DNA from: JBGLNJ01 sp964353405
Lineage (GTDB): Bacteria; Chloroflexota; Anaerolineae; Fen-1058
Direction of reading: 5' to 3'
DNA: 25,422 bases
Assembly: GCA_964353405.1 (NCBI GenBank)
Contig: CAYGWJ010000227.1
Coordinates: 1-25,422, forward strand
This document shows positions 14,627 to 22,720 of the stretch, one piece after another; positions within the stretch are counted from its first letter, which is position 1, and each line of letters opens with the position of its first letter. A program made the translations under genes and the position numbers. The notes beneath the pieces were generated by a model. It saw nothing but the letters and a program-made list of their open reading frames with translations. It was not told the DNA's origin and did no database searches.

Positions 14627-15364
14627 GTGATCAAAGCTCAACTCTTTATCACTTGCCTGGGCGAGAATTTCTTCTCGCCTGTTCTCCAAGACATGGTGCG
14701 GCTGTTAGAGAGGCTGGGCGTGCAGTGCGAGCTGCCGGAAGGGCAGACGTGCTGCGGCCAGCCGTTGTATAACAGCGGCTTTCAGAGCCAGACGATGGAG
14801 CCGGCTCGCCAGTGGCTGCGCGTCTTCCGCCGTACCGAGGGCTACATCGTCGCGCCGTCCGGCTCGTGCGCGGACTTTGTCCGGCATCGCTATCCGGAAC
14901 TCTTTCCTCAAGGCACGCGCGAGCACGCACAGGCTGTACAAGCTGCCGCGCGCACTTTTGAATTCACAGAGTTCCTGGTGCGCGTGCTGCAAGTGCAGGA
15001 TGTGGGCGCAACCTTTCCGTATCGAGTCACCTACCACGCGGCGTGCCACATCTTGCGCGGGCTGGGCCTGCGCCAAGAGCCCAAACAATTGCTGCAAGCC
15101 GTGCGCGGCCTCGAATTCATCCCCCTGCCCGAAGAGGAAACGTGCTGCGGGTTCGGCGGCATCTTTAGCGTGGTCTACCCCGAAGTCTCGCGCGCCATGA
15201 TGGAAAACAAGGTGCGCAACATCGAAGCGAGTGGAGCGCAAGTGGTCGTGGTGAGTGAGCCAGGCTGCCTGATGAACATTGCCGGTGGACTCGCCAAGAT
15301 CGGGTCACCGGTTCGAGCGATGCACTTGATACAAATCCTGGCCTCGAATGGAGCAGCGCCATGA
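14627..15364 (+). CDS. lutA: LutA, (Fe-S)-binding subunit of the lactate oxidation complex
   Basis: This protein of about 245 residues has two CCG domains: EGQTCCGQPLYNSG and EETCCGFGGIF, with PSGSC, TYHAACHILR and EPGCLMNI between and after them. It resembles Bacillus subtilis LutA throughout. LutABC oxidises L-lactate to pyruvate. The GTG at 14627 is chosen because GAGAGG (14615-14620) lies 6 nt upstream and because VIKAQLFITCLGENFFSP matches where LutA proteins begin. An ATG at 14531, without a ribosome binding site, would add 32 residues. The gene overlaps lutB by ATGA, and the three lut genes follow in order. Confidence 0.9.
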   Translation: MIKAQLFITCLGENFFSPVLQDMVRLLERLGVQCELPEGQTCCGQPLYNSGFQSQTMEPARQWLRVFRRTEGYIVAPSGSCADFVRHRYPELFPQGTREHAQAVQAAARTFEFTEFLVRVLQVQDVGATFPYRVTYHAACHILRGLGLRQEPKQLLQAVRGLEFIPLPEEETCCGFGGIFSVVYPEVSRAMMENKVRNIEASGAQVVVVSEPGCLMNIAGGLAKIGSPVRAMHLIQILASNGAAP

Positions 15365-16893
15365 GCGAGACACCCACCCGCATTGACTTTCGATCCAACG
15401 TCCAACACGTCCCGCCTCACGTGCCACCTTCAGTGCAAAAGGCCACCGCGAAATTTCTGGGCACTCGCGCGTCAGTCGTGGAGGTTGTGGGCGACGAGCG
15501 GTGGCAGTCTCTACGGCAGGCGGGCCACGACTTGCGCCTGCACACCATCACGCATCTCGACTATTACCTGACGCAGTTGGAAGAGAGCGTGACGCAGGCC
15601 GGGGGCCACGTGCACTGGGCGCGTGACGCGCAAGAAGCCCGGCGCATCGTGTTGGACATTGCGCGCCACGCATCGCGCAACGTCAAGCGCGCCGTCAAAG
15701 TCAAAAGTATGGCCACAGAAGAAATCGGCCTGAATCACTTTATGATCGAGGCCGGCATCCAGACACTCGAGACCGACCTGGGCGAGTTTATCATTCAACT
15801 GGCCGGAGTAGGGCCGTCGCACATCATCGTTCCCGCCGTTCACCTGACGAAAGAAGGCATCGCCGATTTATTTCGGGAAAAGCTGGGCGTGGACGCGCCG
15901 GCCGATCCCATCCAGTTGGCCGCGATCGCCCGCGCCAAACTGCGCCAAGAATTTCTGGCTGCCGACATGGGCATCTCGGGCGCGAATTTCATGGTGGCCG
16001 AAACCGGCACACTCGTCATTGTGAGTAATGAGGGCAACGGGCGCATGTGCACCACACTCCCGCCACTGCACGTGGCCGTGGTGGGGATTGACAAGGTGGT
16101 GCCAGACGTGGACAGCCTGAACGTCTTGCTCAAGCTGCTGCCACGCAGCGCCACGGGGCAAAAAATGACGGCCTACACCTCGTTCATCACCGGCCCGCGC
16201 CGAACGGACGCAGAGAACGGGCCGCAGGAACTGCATCTCATCCTGCTCGACAATGGCCGCACGCGCAGCCTGCAGGACACAATCGCGCGCGAGACGCTCC
16301 TGTGCATCCGCTGCGGCGTGTGCCTCAACGTTTGCCCGGTCTATAACAACGTCGGCGGGCACGCCTACGGCTGGACTTACTCGGGCCCCATCGGCGCGAT
16401 CCTCGCGCCGCAACTGCTGGGCGCCGAGGTGGCCGGCGATCTGCCGTTCGCCTCGTCGCTGTGCGGCGCGTGCACCGAGTTCTGTCCGGTCAAAATCCCG
16501 ATTCCCGAAATCTTGGTGCGCCTGCGCCACCGCGTGGTCGAAGGCGACCCGGTGGGCGGCCCATCCGCATCGCCCATGCTGCGCTTTGCCGCCGAGGTCG
16601 GCGGTCGAACGCTGGGCCTGCCCTGGCTGTATGAACTCAGCACACAATGGCTCAAGATCGTTCAAGCCCCGCTGAGAAAAGACGGCTGGCTGCCCAATCT
16701 CCCGCCGCCGCTGAATCGCTGGACCATGTCACGACCCATGCCAGCCTTTGGCGCAGATGTGCGCGACTGGTGGCGTGACCGCACACCTCAGGGACGCCGG
16801 CGCAAGATGGAGCGCAAGATTGGACTAGGGACCTTGGCCGTTGGGGTGGTTGCCTTGGCCGCGTGGCTCCTGGCCCGCAAGCGCGGCAAATGA
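15361..16893 (+). CDS. lutB: LutB, LUD-domain iron-sulfur subunit, with a C-terminal membrane helix
   Basis: The 510-residue protein has an N-terminal LUD domain (VKSMATEEIGLNHFMIEAGIQ, AETGTLVIVSNEGNGRM). A two-cluster ferredoxin region follows: CIRCGVCLNVCP (Cys315, 318, 321, 325) and CGACTEFCP (Cys368, 371, 375). These can hold two [4Fe-4S] clusters for electron transfer from lactate to the quinone pool. Unusually, the last 25 residues form a hydrophobic helix with a basic end (LGTLAVGVVALAAWLLARKRGK), resembling a tail anchor. The start overlaps lutA by ATGA and has a GGAG site 7 nt upstream. The length exceeds that of Bacillus LutB by about 30 residues, roughly the size of the tail. Confidence 0.92.
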   Translation: MSETPTRIDFRSNVQHVPPHVPPSVQKATAKFLGTRASVVEVVGDERWQSLRQAGHDLRLHTITHLDYYLTQLEESVTQAGGHVHWARDAQEARRIVLDIARHASRNVKRAVKVKSMATEEIGLNHFMIEAGIQTLETDLGEFIIQLAGVGPSHIIVPAVHLTKEGIADLFREKLGVDAPADPIQLAAIARAKLRQEFLAADMGISGANFMVAETGTLVIVSNEGNGRMCTTLPPLHVAVVGIDKVVPDVDSLNVLLKLLPRSATGQKMTAYTSFITGPRRTDAENGPQELHLILLDNGRTRSLQDTIARETLLCIRCGVCLNVCPVYNNVGGHAYGWTYSGPIGAILAPQLLGAEVAGDLPFASSLCGACTEFCPVKIPIPEILVRLRHRVVEGDPVGGPSASPMLRFAAEVGGRTLGLPWLYELSTQWLKIVQAPLRKDGWLPNLPPPLNRWTMSRPMPAFGADVRDWWRDRTPQGRRRKMERKIGLGTLAVGVVALAAWLLARKRGK

Positions 16894-16912
16894 CAAAGGA
16901 CTAACTATTTCG

Positions 16913-16934
16913 GACGACGAAAGCATTCGTCGTC
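16913..16934. repeat. 9-bp perfect hairpin between lutB and lutC
   Basis: GACGACGAA (16913-16921) pairs perfectly with TTCGTCGTC (16926-16934) over a 4-nt loop. It lies 7 nt before the lutC ribosome binding site, without a T-run. It could stabilise or process the operon mRNA, or be a small interspersed repeat. Confidence 0.6.
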
Positions 16935-16955
16935 GGCTGAAAGGTGATGACACCC

Positions 16956-17615
16956 ATGACCACACTGAATCCCGCCCGTGAAGAAATCCTGGGCAAAGTG
17001 CGCATGGCTTTGCTGCGCCCGATAGACGCGCCCGCGCCGCCGGTTCCATCCTCGGCCCGGGTCGCGCCTCGCACGCCCGGCGAAGCGAGCGCCGAGATCG
17101 AAATGCTGCTGGGCGAAATCGGCAAACTGGGCGGCCGGACACGGCGCATGGCCCGGCGCGATCAGATTCAAAGCGCATTGGCCGAATTGGTGCAAGTCGA
17201 ACAGGTCAAAAAGGCCACGCTGTGGGAGACCGCAGAACTGACCGAGCTGGACGTGGCCGGCCTCCTGCGCGGACTGGGCGTGGACCTCGTCTCGCCGCAC
17301 GCCGACAAACATCCGCTGGCCGAGTGCGACCTGGGCGTGACGAGCGTGGACGCTGCGCTGCCAGAGACGGGCACTCTGGTCCTGCGCTCATCGCCGGAAC
17401 GCCCGCGTATGGTTTCGCTGTTGCCCCGCATTCACCTGGCCATCGTGCGCCCGTCCGCTCTGCGCGCTGACCTGCGCCAGGCGTTTGCCGAGGTCAAGCA
17501 CGACAGCTATTTCGTCTTTGTCACCGGCCCCAGCCGCACCGCCGACATCGAGCTGACAGTGACCATCGGCGTTCACGGACCCCAGGCGCTGCACGTCTGG
17601 GCGATGGAAGGCTAG
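16956..17615 (+). CDS. lutC: LutC, LUD-domain protein
   Basis: The 219-residue protein matches LutC/YkgG: an N-terminal helical region (PAREEILGKVRMALL), then the LUD core with CDLGVTSVDAALPETGTLVLRS, MVSLLPRIHLAIV and the closing FVTGPSRTADIELTVTIGVHGP. Its biochemical role in lactate oxidation is not fully defined in any organism. The ATG at 16956 is preferred because AGGTGAT (16942-16948) can pair with the 16S rRNA end at 7-nt spacing; a GTG at 16944 and an ATG at 16947 would bury that site. The P-type ATPase starts 11 bp downstream, so it is likely in the same transcript. Confidence 0.9.
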   Translation: MTTLNPAREEILGKVRMALLRPIDAPAPPVPSSARVAPRTPGEASAEIEMLLGEIGKLGGRTRRMARRDQIQSALAELVQVEQVKKATLWETAELTELDVAGLLRGLGVDLVSPHADKHPLAECDLGVTSVDAALPETGTLVLRSSPERPRMVSLLPRIHLAIVRPSALRADLRQAFAEVKHDSYFVFVTGPSRTADIELTVTIGVHGPQALHVWAMEG

Positions 17616-17626
17616 GAGAATCCCTC

Positions 17627-20518
17627 ATGAGCGAACAGCACATCCATGCCCTCTCGGTTGAGCACACACTTGACCAGTTGAACACCCACCTTCATCTGGG
17701 CTTGACGGCCCAGGAGGCCAGGGTCCGCCAGCAAAAGCACGGCTTTAACGAATTGATGGAGCGTCCACACCCCGGCTTTTTAAAGTTGCTGCTCGGCCAG
17801 TTTGACGATTTTCTCGTGCGTATCCTCATCCTCGCGGCGATCCTCTCGCTGTTTCTCGGCGAGGTGATTGACGCTTCGGCCATCATGGCCATTGTCATTC
17901 TGAACGCCGTGCTGGGCGTGATTCAGGAATCGAAAGCCGAGCAGGCACTGGCCGCGCTCAAAAAGATGGCCGCGCCCAACGCCCAGGTCATCCGCGACGG
18001 AACGCAGCAGACGCTTCCCGCGCGCGAGCTGGTGCCAGGCGACATTGTCCTGCTCGAAGCCGGCAATTACGTCCCGGCCGATATACGCCTCATCGAAAGC
18101 GTTAACCTTCGCATCGAAGAAGCCTCGCTGACCGGCGAATCGGTGCCGGTGAACAAGGATGCGCGTGTTGTGCTGGACAAAGAGATTCCAATTGGCGACC
18201 GCAAGAACTCGGCGTTTATGAGCACGCTGGTGGCTCATGGGCGCGGCAGGGGCATCGTCACCTATACGGGCATGCAGACACAAATCGGCATGATCGCCGA
18301 AATGATCCAGTCTTACGAGGAAGAGCCGACGCCCTTGCAGCAAAAGCTGGATGAACTGGGCAAGTGGCTTGGCATCGTCTCGCTGGCGATTTGTGGCATT
18401 ATCTTTGTGTTCGGCGTCGTCCGCGACACGCGCCCGGTGACCATCGTCACGGAAGGCTGGCTGGCCTACCTGAAAGCCGAGCAGAAAGACATCGTTGATC
18501 TGTTCATGACGGCGGTGAGCCTTGCCATTGCGGCGGTGCCGGAAGGCCTGCCCGCCGTCGTGACGATCTGCCTGGCGCTGGGGATGCAGCGCATGGTGAG
18601 CCGCCATGCGCTCATCCGCAAGCTTCCAGCGGTCGAGACGCTGGGCTGCGCCACCGTCATTTGCTCCGACAAGACCGGCACGCTGACGCAAAATCAGATG
18701 ACGGTGGTGCGCGGCTGGGCAGGCGGCAAGCCTTTCCAGGTGACGGGCGAAGGCTACGATCCGGTCGGGCAGTTCTATCACCACAGTCAGCCATTCGACC
18801 CGGGCCAGGATGTGGCGGTCTCGCTGCTCTTGCAGGGGGCGCTCCTGTGCAACGATGCCCGGCTGGAAACCAGCGGCAAGGAACTCGACCGCATCACCTA
18901 CCGCATGGTCGGCGACCCGACCGAGGGCGCGCTGGCCGTGGCCGCTGCCAAAGCCGGTTTGTGGTGCGAGGACCTGATCCAACAGATGCCTCGAGTCAAC
19001 GAGATTCCGTTTGACTCGGATCGCAAGCGAATGACGACGATTCATCGGGTAGACCGGGAAACAAGTAGTCAAGTAGACAAGGGCACAGCTACCTTGTCTA
19101 CCTTTTTACCTGTCTACCTATCCACTCCTTACATTGCTTTCGTTAAAGGCGCGCCGGACATTTTGCTCCAGCAGTGTGACTCGATCCTGGAACACGATCA
19201 GGCGCAGCCGCTGACCGAGGCCAAGCGTCAAGAGATTCTGGCCGCAAATCAGGATATGGCTCGCCACGCATTGCGCGTGTTAGGTGTGGCCTATCGTCCG
19301 TTCGCCGAGGTTCCCGAAACGCTCGCGCCTGAAAACACCGAAGTGAACCTCGTTTTCCTGGGACTCTTGGGCATGATTGACCCGGCGCGGCCTGAAGTCA
19401 AGGTGGCCATAGGCGTCGCCAAAACCGCCGGACTCAAGACCATCATGGTGACCGGTGACTATAAAGACACGGCGGAAGCGATTGCCCGCGAAATCGGGCT
19501 GCTCGAGCCGGGCGACAAGGTGCTCACCGGCGCGGAACTCGATCAGATGACGAAAGAGCAGCTCGCCGAGGTGGTTGATCATGTGGACGCTTACGCGCGC
19601 GTCTCGCCCGCGCACAAGATGAAGATCGTGGACGCGCTCAAAGACCGCGGGCACGTGGTGGCGATGACGGGCGACGGCGTGAATGACGCGCCCGCGCTCA
19701 AGCGGGCCAACATCGGCGTGGCCATGGGCATCGCCGGCACCGACGTATCCAAAGAGACTGCCGACATGGTGCTCACCGACGACAACTATGCCAGCATCGT
19801 CGCCGCCATCGAAGAAGGTCGCATCATCTATTCCAACATCCGCAAGTTTGTGTTCTACCTGATTGCGTGCAACATCGGCGAGATTCTCATTATCTTCCTC
19901 TCGATGGTGGTAGGCTGGCCGATCCCGCTGCGGCCCATTCAACTGTTGTGGCTGAACCTCGTCACCGACGGCGCTCCCGCGCTGGCACTGGGATTGGAAA
20001 AAGGCGATCCGGACATCATGAGGCGACCACCTCGCCCGACCAAGGAGCCGGTCATCAACCGCGACATGCTGTTAGGCATCATCATCATCCCGATTGCCGA
20101 CACCCTCGCCGTGCTGGGCGTGTTCGTCTTGGCCCTCAATCGCTTTGGGTGGGACAACGTGGCAGCCGCTCAAACGGTGGCTTTTGCTACACTGATCTGT
20201 TCGGAGCTTTTGCGGGCTTACACGTCGCGCTCTGAGTACTATTCAGTGTTCTCTACCGGTTTGTTCTCGAACAAGTGGATGGTCTATGCAACGGCTGTCT
20301 CGTTCCTGCTGCTGCTTTCGACAATGTACATCCCGTTCTTGCGGCCGGTCTTTGGCACGGTGCCCCTGAACTGGAACGACTGGTTCATGATGTTGCCGTT
20401 CATGGTCATCGCTCCAATCGCCGCCGAGATCACCAAAGCTTTTTTGCGGCGGATGGCAGAGCGAGCGGCCCGCGCAACGGCGCCAGCAAGTCGGCGCTCG
20501 ATAACTGGGTTGAACTAG
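17627..20518 (+). CDS. Ca2+-transporting P-type ATPase (type IIA-like)
   Basis: The 963-residue pump has the E1-E2 domains in order: the actuator motif LTGESVPV, M4 with PEGLPA, the phosphorylated Asp348 in CSDKTGTLT, the nucleotide-binding FVKGAPD, the hinge MTGDGVNDAPALK, and about ten membrane helices. Ion-site residues fit Ca2+ pumps: PEGLPA in M4, NIGE in M5 and NLVTDGAPALALG in M6. It would export calcium from the cytoplasm; other divalent ions are possible. AGGAG at 17614-17618 is 8 nt from the ATG. Residues about 479-498 (from TSSQVDKGTATLST) are encoded by an interspersed DNA repeat, lying in the N-domain between RKRMTTIHRV and the strand with FVKGAPD. The frame is kept. It follows lutC by 11 bp. 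Confidence 0.9.
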   Translation: MSEQHIHALSVEHTLDQLNTHLHLGLTAQEARVRQQKHGFNELMERPHPGFLKLLLGQFDDFLVRILILAAILSLFLGEVIDASAIMAIVILNAVLGVIQESKAEQALAALKKMAAPNAQVIRDGTQQTLPARELVPGDIVLLEAGNYVPADIRLIESVNLRIEEASLTGESVPVNKDARVVLDKEIPIGDRKNSAFMSTLVAHGRGRGIVTYTGMQTQIGMIAEMIQSYEEEPTPLQQKLDELGKWLGIVSLAICGIIFVFGVVRDTRPVTIVTEGWLAYLKAEQKDIVDLFMTAVSLAIAAVPEGLPAVVTICLALGMQRMVSRHALIRKLPAVETLGCATVICSDKTGTLTQNQMTVVRGWAGGKPFQVTGEGYDPVGQFYHHSQPFDPGQDVAVSLLLQGALLCNDARLETSGKELDRITYRMVGDPTEGALAVAAAKAGLWCEDLIQQMPRVNEIPFDSDRKRMTTIHRVDRETSSQVDKGTATLSTFLPVYLSTPYIAFVKGAPDILLQQCDSILEHDQAQPLTEAKRQEILAANQDMARHALRVLGVAYRPFAEVPETLAPENTEVNLVFLGLLGMIDPARPEVKVAIGVAKTAGLKTIMVTGDYKDTAEAIAREIGLLEPGDKVLTGAELDQMTKEQLAEVVDHVDAYARVSPAHKMKIVDALKDRGHVVAMTGDGVNDAPALKRANIGVAMGIAGTDVSKETADMVLTDDNYASIVAAIEEGRIIYSNIRKFVFYLIACNIGEILIIFLSMVVGWPIPLRPIQLLWLNLVTDGAPALALGLEKGDPDIMRRPPRPTKEPVINRDMLLGIIIIPIADTLAVLGVFVLALNRFGWDNVAAAQTVAFATLICSELLRAYTSRSEYYSVFSTGLFSNKWMVYATAVSFLLLLSTMYIPFLRPVFGTVPLNWNDWFMMLPFMVIAPIAAEITKAFLRRMAERAARATAPASRRSITGLN
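19061..19118. repeat. interspersed repeat copy inside the P-type ATPase gene
   Basis: The left arm (19061-19083) is 22/23 identical to the reverse complement of 1357-1379. The right arm (about 19092-19118, CCTTGTCTACC... TGTCTACC) is an imperfect inverted copy of the left. The segment is translated in frame as part of the N-domain, with no stop codon in that frame. Confidence 0.75.
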
Positions 20519-20537
20519 TACACTTTTCGGGTAAAAT
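20510..20537 (+). promoter_or_regulatory. promoter for the response regulator gene
   Basis: TTGAAC (20510-20515) and TAAAAT (20532-20537) are 16 bp apart. The -35 box is formed by the last codons of the ATPase gene. Transcription would start near 20544, about 20 nt before the ATG, leaving room for the AGGAGG at 20554-20559. Confidence 0.5.
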
Positions 20538-20564
20538 AGAGCAAGCTTGTTGCAGGAGGCACGC

Positions 20565-20951
20565 ATGAGCCGAATCTTGGTGCTGGAAGATGACGCTGGA
20601 TTTCGAGCCATGTTGAGCGAGGTCCTCACCGAAGCCGGGTACCAGGCCGTGCTCGCCCAGTCAGGAGCGGAAGCGATGGAACAGATCAAGAGCCAGCCGT
20701 TCGATTTGCTCCTGGTTGACAATCGGATGCCGGGCATCTCGGGGTTTGAATTCCTTCAATGGGCGCGCACAACCGGCTATGAAACGCCGGTGATTATCAT
20801 GACGGCCTATGCGGATGTCCCGGCCGTGGTCTCGTCCATGCGCCTGGGCGCCATGGATTTCCTGACCAAACCCTTCTCGCCGATCCATTCACTCTTGCCC
20901 GTGGTCGAGCGTTGTCTCAAAGCTTCTCCCCGTGCCTCCACCGGGACCTAG
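20565..20951 (+). CDS. single-domain response regulator (CheY-like receiver)
   Basis: The 128-residue protein is a receiver domain without an output domain. The acidic pocket is Glu8-Asp9-Asp10, the phosphorylation site is Asp52 in LLLVDNRMPG, the switch threonine is Thr80 and the conserved lysine is Lys102 in TKPF. Such proteins act by binding a partner or relaying phosphate. The histidine kinase gene 205 bp downstream is the likely partner. The ATG at 20565 follows a perfect AGGAGG (20554-20559) by 5 nt. The stop codon falls within the outer arm of an inverted-repeat element, so the extreme C-terminus may have been reshaped by it. Confidence 0.92.
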   Translation: MSRILVLEDDAGFRAMLSEVLTEAGYQAVLAQSGAEAMEQIKSQPFDLLLVDNRMPGISGFEFLQWARTTGYETPVIIMTAYADVPAVVSSMRLGAMDFLTKPFSPIHSLLPVVERCLKASPRASTGT

Positions 20952-21045
20952 TAGCCTGTCGGAGAGACCTTGTAGCATAGGGCCTTGTGCCCGTCGCTAT
21001 TACGCCCACGAGGGGCTAAACTACGTCCCTCCGACAGACTGCTAG
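20948..21045. repeat. long imperfect inverted repeat, MITE-like, overlapping the regulator stop
   Basis: The outer arms 20950-20968 and 21025-21043 (core CTGTCGGAG / CTCCGACAG) match at 16 of 19 positions. Inner segments (about 20970-20994 with 21001-21024) also pair in part. The 98-bp unit can fold into one long hairpin and has no coding capacity. The response regulator stop codon (20949-20951) is in the left arm. Confidence 0.65.
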
Positions 21046-21061
21046 AGCGAGTTCCTTTTCA

Positions 21062-21128
21062 GTGTACGGGCTGGATTCGAGGCTTTAGCCGGAACCGCCT
21101 CAAGGCTCGAATCCAGTTGACCGTATAC
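21062..21128. repeat. second inverted-repeat element upstream of the histidine kinase
   Basis: CTGGATTCGAGGCTTTAG (21071-21088) pairs with 21099-21116 at 16 of 18 positions. Flanking GTGTACGG (21062-21069) and CCGTATAC (21121-21128) extend the stem. It ends about 28 bp before the kinase ATG, so it lies in the kinase promoter or leader. Confidence 0.65.
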
Positions 21129-21156
21129 GCAATCGGAAACCGCTATAGAGTTTCGC

Positions 21157-22614
21157 ATGGACACGAGCCCTTCGGCGCCAGCCACTGGGCCAGCCACTGG
21201 GCCAGCCACTGGAGACGTGTCTTTGGAAGAGTTGCAGGCCGAGATTGCCCGTCTGCGCAAGGCATTGCGCGAGGCCGTCCGCGAAAAAGGCCAGGCCTCG
21301 CGTCTCCTGCGTCGCCTGAACGCAGACCTCGCCAGCCAGGTTCGTGGCCAGACGGCCCAACTGGCCTCGGTCAATCAACTGATCAGGACCATCAGTGGCT
21401 CGCTGGACACACATACCGTTGCTACATCGGCCATCAACGGCCTCCAGGTATTGATGCAGGTCCACGCAGCCTCTTTGGCGTTGGTGGACGGCGCTGGTGA
21501 AATCCGTTATGTGATGGGGCAACCTCCCGAACTGGTGCCCGCCTTGACGAAATTCCGGCTTCGACTCGGCCAAGGGATTGTCGGTCACGTCATCCAAACG
21601 GGCCACTCGTTTCTGAGCAATGACGTCCAGAATGAGCCGGGCTTTTTCGGGGAGGTGGATCGCGTCACCGGCTTTGAGACGCAGTCCGTGTTGTGCCAGC
21701 CGCTGATCATTCAGGACCGAGTGATCGGCGCCGTAGAGTTGATCAACAAGTGGTCTGGCCCCTTCACCGACAGCGACCGGCCCTTTGTGGAGACGGTCGC
21801 GGGCGCGCTGGCGATTGCGGTTGAGAACGCCCGCATATACGAGCAAGTCCGGACGCAACTAGGCGACCTGGGACGCACTCACCAGGAACTGCTGGACGCG
21901 CAAGCCGAACTCGTTCAATCTGAAAAGCTGGCCTCCATCGGCCAACTGACAGCCGGCCTGGCCCACGAGATCAATAATCCTATCGGCACCATCCTCGGCC
22001 TGAGCGAGCTGATCGGCCAACGCGCCGACAACGACAAAGTCAAGAACTATGCGGCTTCGATCGAGCGCGAGGCGATGCGCATCAAGCGCATCGTGAGTGA
22101 CCTGCTGGATTTCGCTCGACGCGCCCAACCCGAAATCAGCCAGATTGACCTGCGCGCCGCGCTAGACAAAGCTCTGGGTCTGGTGGAATATCAACTTGAG
22201 AAAGACAACATTCGCGTCAACCGGATGTACGCGCCAGAGCCGACCTGGGCCGTGGCCGATAGCAATCAGATGATCCAGGTTCTGATGAACCTGATTCAAA
22301 ATGCGCGCCAGGCCATGCCCCATGGCGGCGAGCTGACTTTGCGCACCTGGTCAGAAGGCTATTCCAGTTTCTTTTCGGTCGCCGATACGGGGATGGGCAT
22401 TCCAGAGGCCGACCTGGAGCGCATCTTTGATCCGTTCTTTACCACCAAGCCAGCCGGACAGGGAACGGGGCTGGGGCTTTCGCTAAGTTACGGTATCATC
22501 GCTCGTCACCACGGCAACATTCACGTCACCAGCCGCCCTGGCGCCGGCACAACGTTCACGGTGCGGCTCCCGTCCACGACCAAAGTGCCGCCGTTCACCA
22601 CATCAGACATTTAG
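21157..22614 (+). CDS. soluble histidine kinase with GAF domain
   Basis: The 485-residue protein lacks membrane helices. It has a coiled coil at about 20-75, a GAF sensor domain at about 85-225 (LVDGAGEIRYVMG ... VLCQPLIIQDRVIGAVELINK), a linking coiled coil, a HisKA domain with the phospho-accepting His270 in LAHEINNP, and a HATPase domain with NLIQNARQAM, DTGMGIP and GTGLGLS. It probably senses a cytoplasmic ligand, nucleotide or redox signal and phosphorylates the upstream receiver. The N-terminus carries a 12-bp triplication coding PATG repeats. There is no clear ribosome binding site before the ATG at 21157. Confidence 0.9.
   Translation: MDTSPSAPATGPATGPATGDVSLEELQAEIARLRKALREAVREKGQASRLLRRLNADLASQVRGQTAQLASVNQLIRTISGSLDTHTVATSAINGLQVLMQVHAASLALVDGAGEIRYVMGQPPELVPALTKFRLRLGQGIVGHVIQTGHSFLSNDVQNEPGFFGEVDRVTGFETQSVLCQPLIIQDRVIGAVELINKWSGPFTDSDRPFVETVAGALAIAVENARIYEQVRTQLGDLGRTHQELLDAQAELVQSEKLASIGQLTAGLAHEINNPIGTILGLSELIGQRADNDKVKNYAASIEREAMRIKRIVSDLLDFARRAQPEISQIDLRAALDKALGLVEYQLEKDNIRVNRMYAPEPTWAVADSNQMIQVLMNLIQNARQAMPHGGELTLRTWSEGYSSFFSVADTGMGIPEADLERIFDPFFTTKPAGQGTGLGLSLSYGIIARHHGNIHVTSRPGAGTTFTVRLPSTTKVPPFTTSDI
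21177..21212 (+). repeat. three exact 12-bp tandem repeats in the kinase N-terminus
   Basis: GCCAGCCACTGG occurs three times back to back (21177-21188, 21189-21200, 21201-21212), coding an ATGP-type disordered linker ahead of the coiled coil. Copy number could vary by slippage. Confidence 0.85.
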
Positions 22615-22649
22615 ACCTGACTCGACCTCTGTCCCCCAGTCCGGCTCAT

Positions 22650-22678
22650 TTGACAATTGTTTTCTTTTGCGCTATCCT
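22650..22678 (+). promoter_or_regulatory. strong sigma70-type promoter for the SUOX-like lipoprotein gene
   Basis: A consensus TTGACA (22650-22655) and TATCCT (22673-22678) are 17 bp apart in an AT-rich spacer. Transcription would begin near 22685. An AGAGGT ribosome binding site precedes the ATG at 22721. Confidence 0.7.
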
Positions 22679-22720
22679 AGTCTGGTATAGCGTCGTACCC
22701 ATTTCACTCAAGAGGTCAAC

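Noticed and set aside
17780..19072. 430-residue minus-strand open frame opposite the ATPase gene
   Set aside because: Antisense shadow; the plus strand encodes clear P-type ATPase motifs.
21117..21149. Promoter TTGACC ... TATAGA before the histidine kinase
   Set aside because: The 21-bp spacing is too long for a normal sigma70 promoter and TTGACC is partly inside an inverted repeat.
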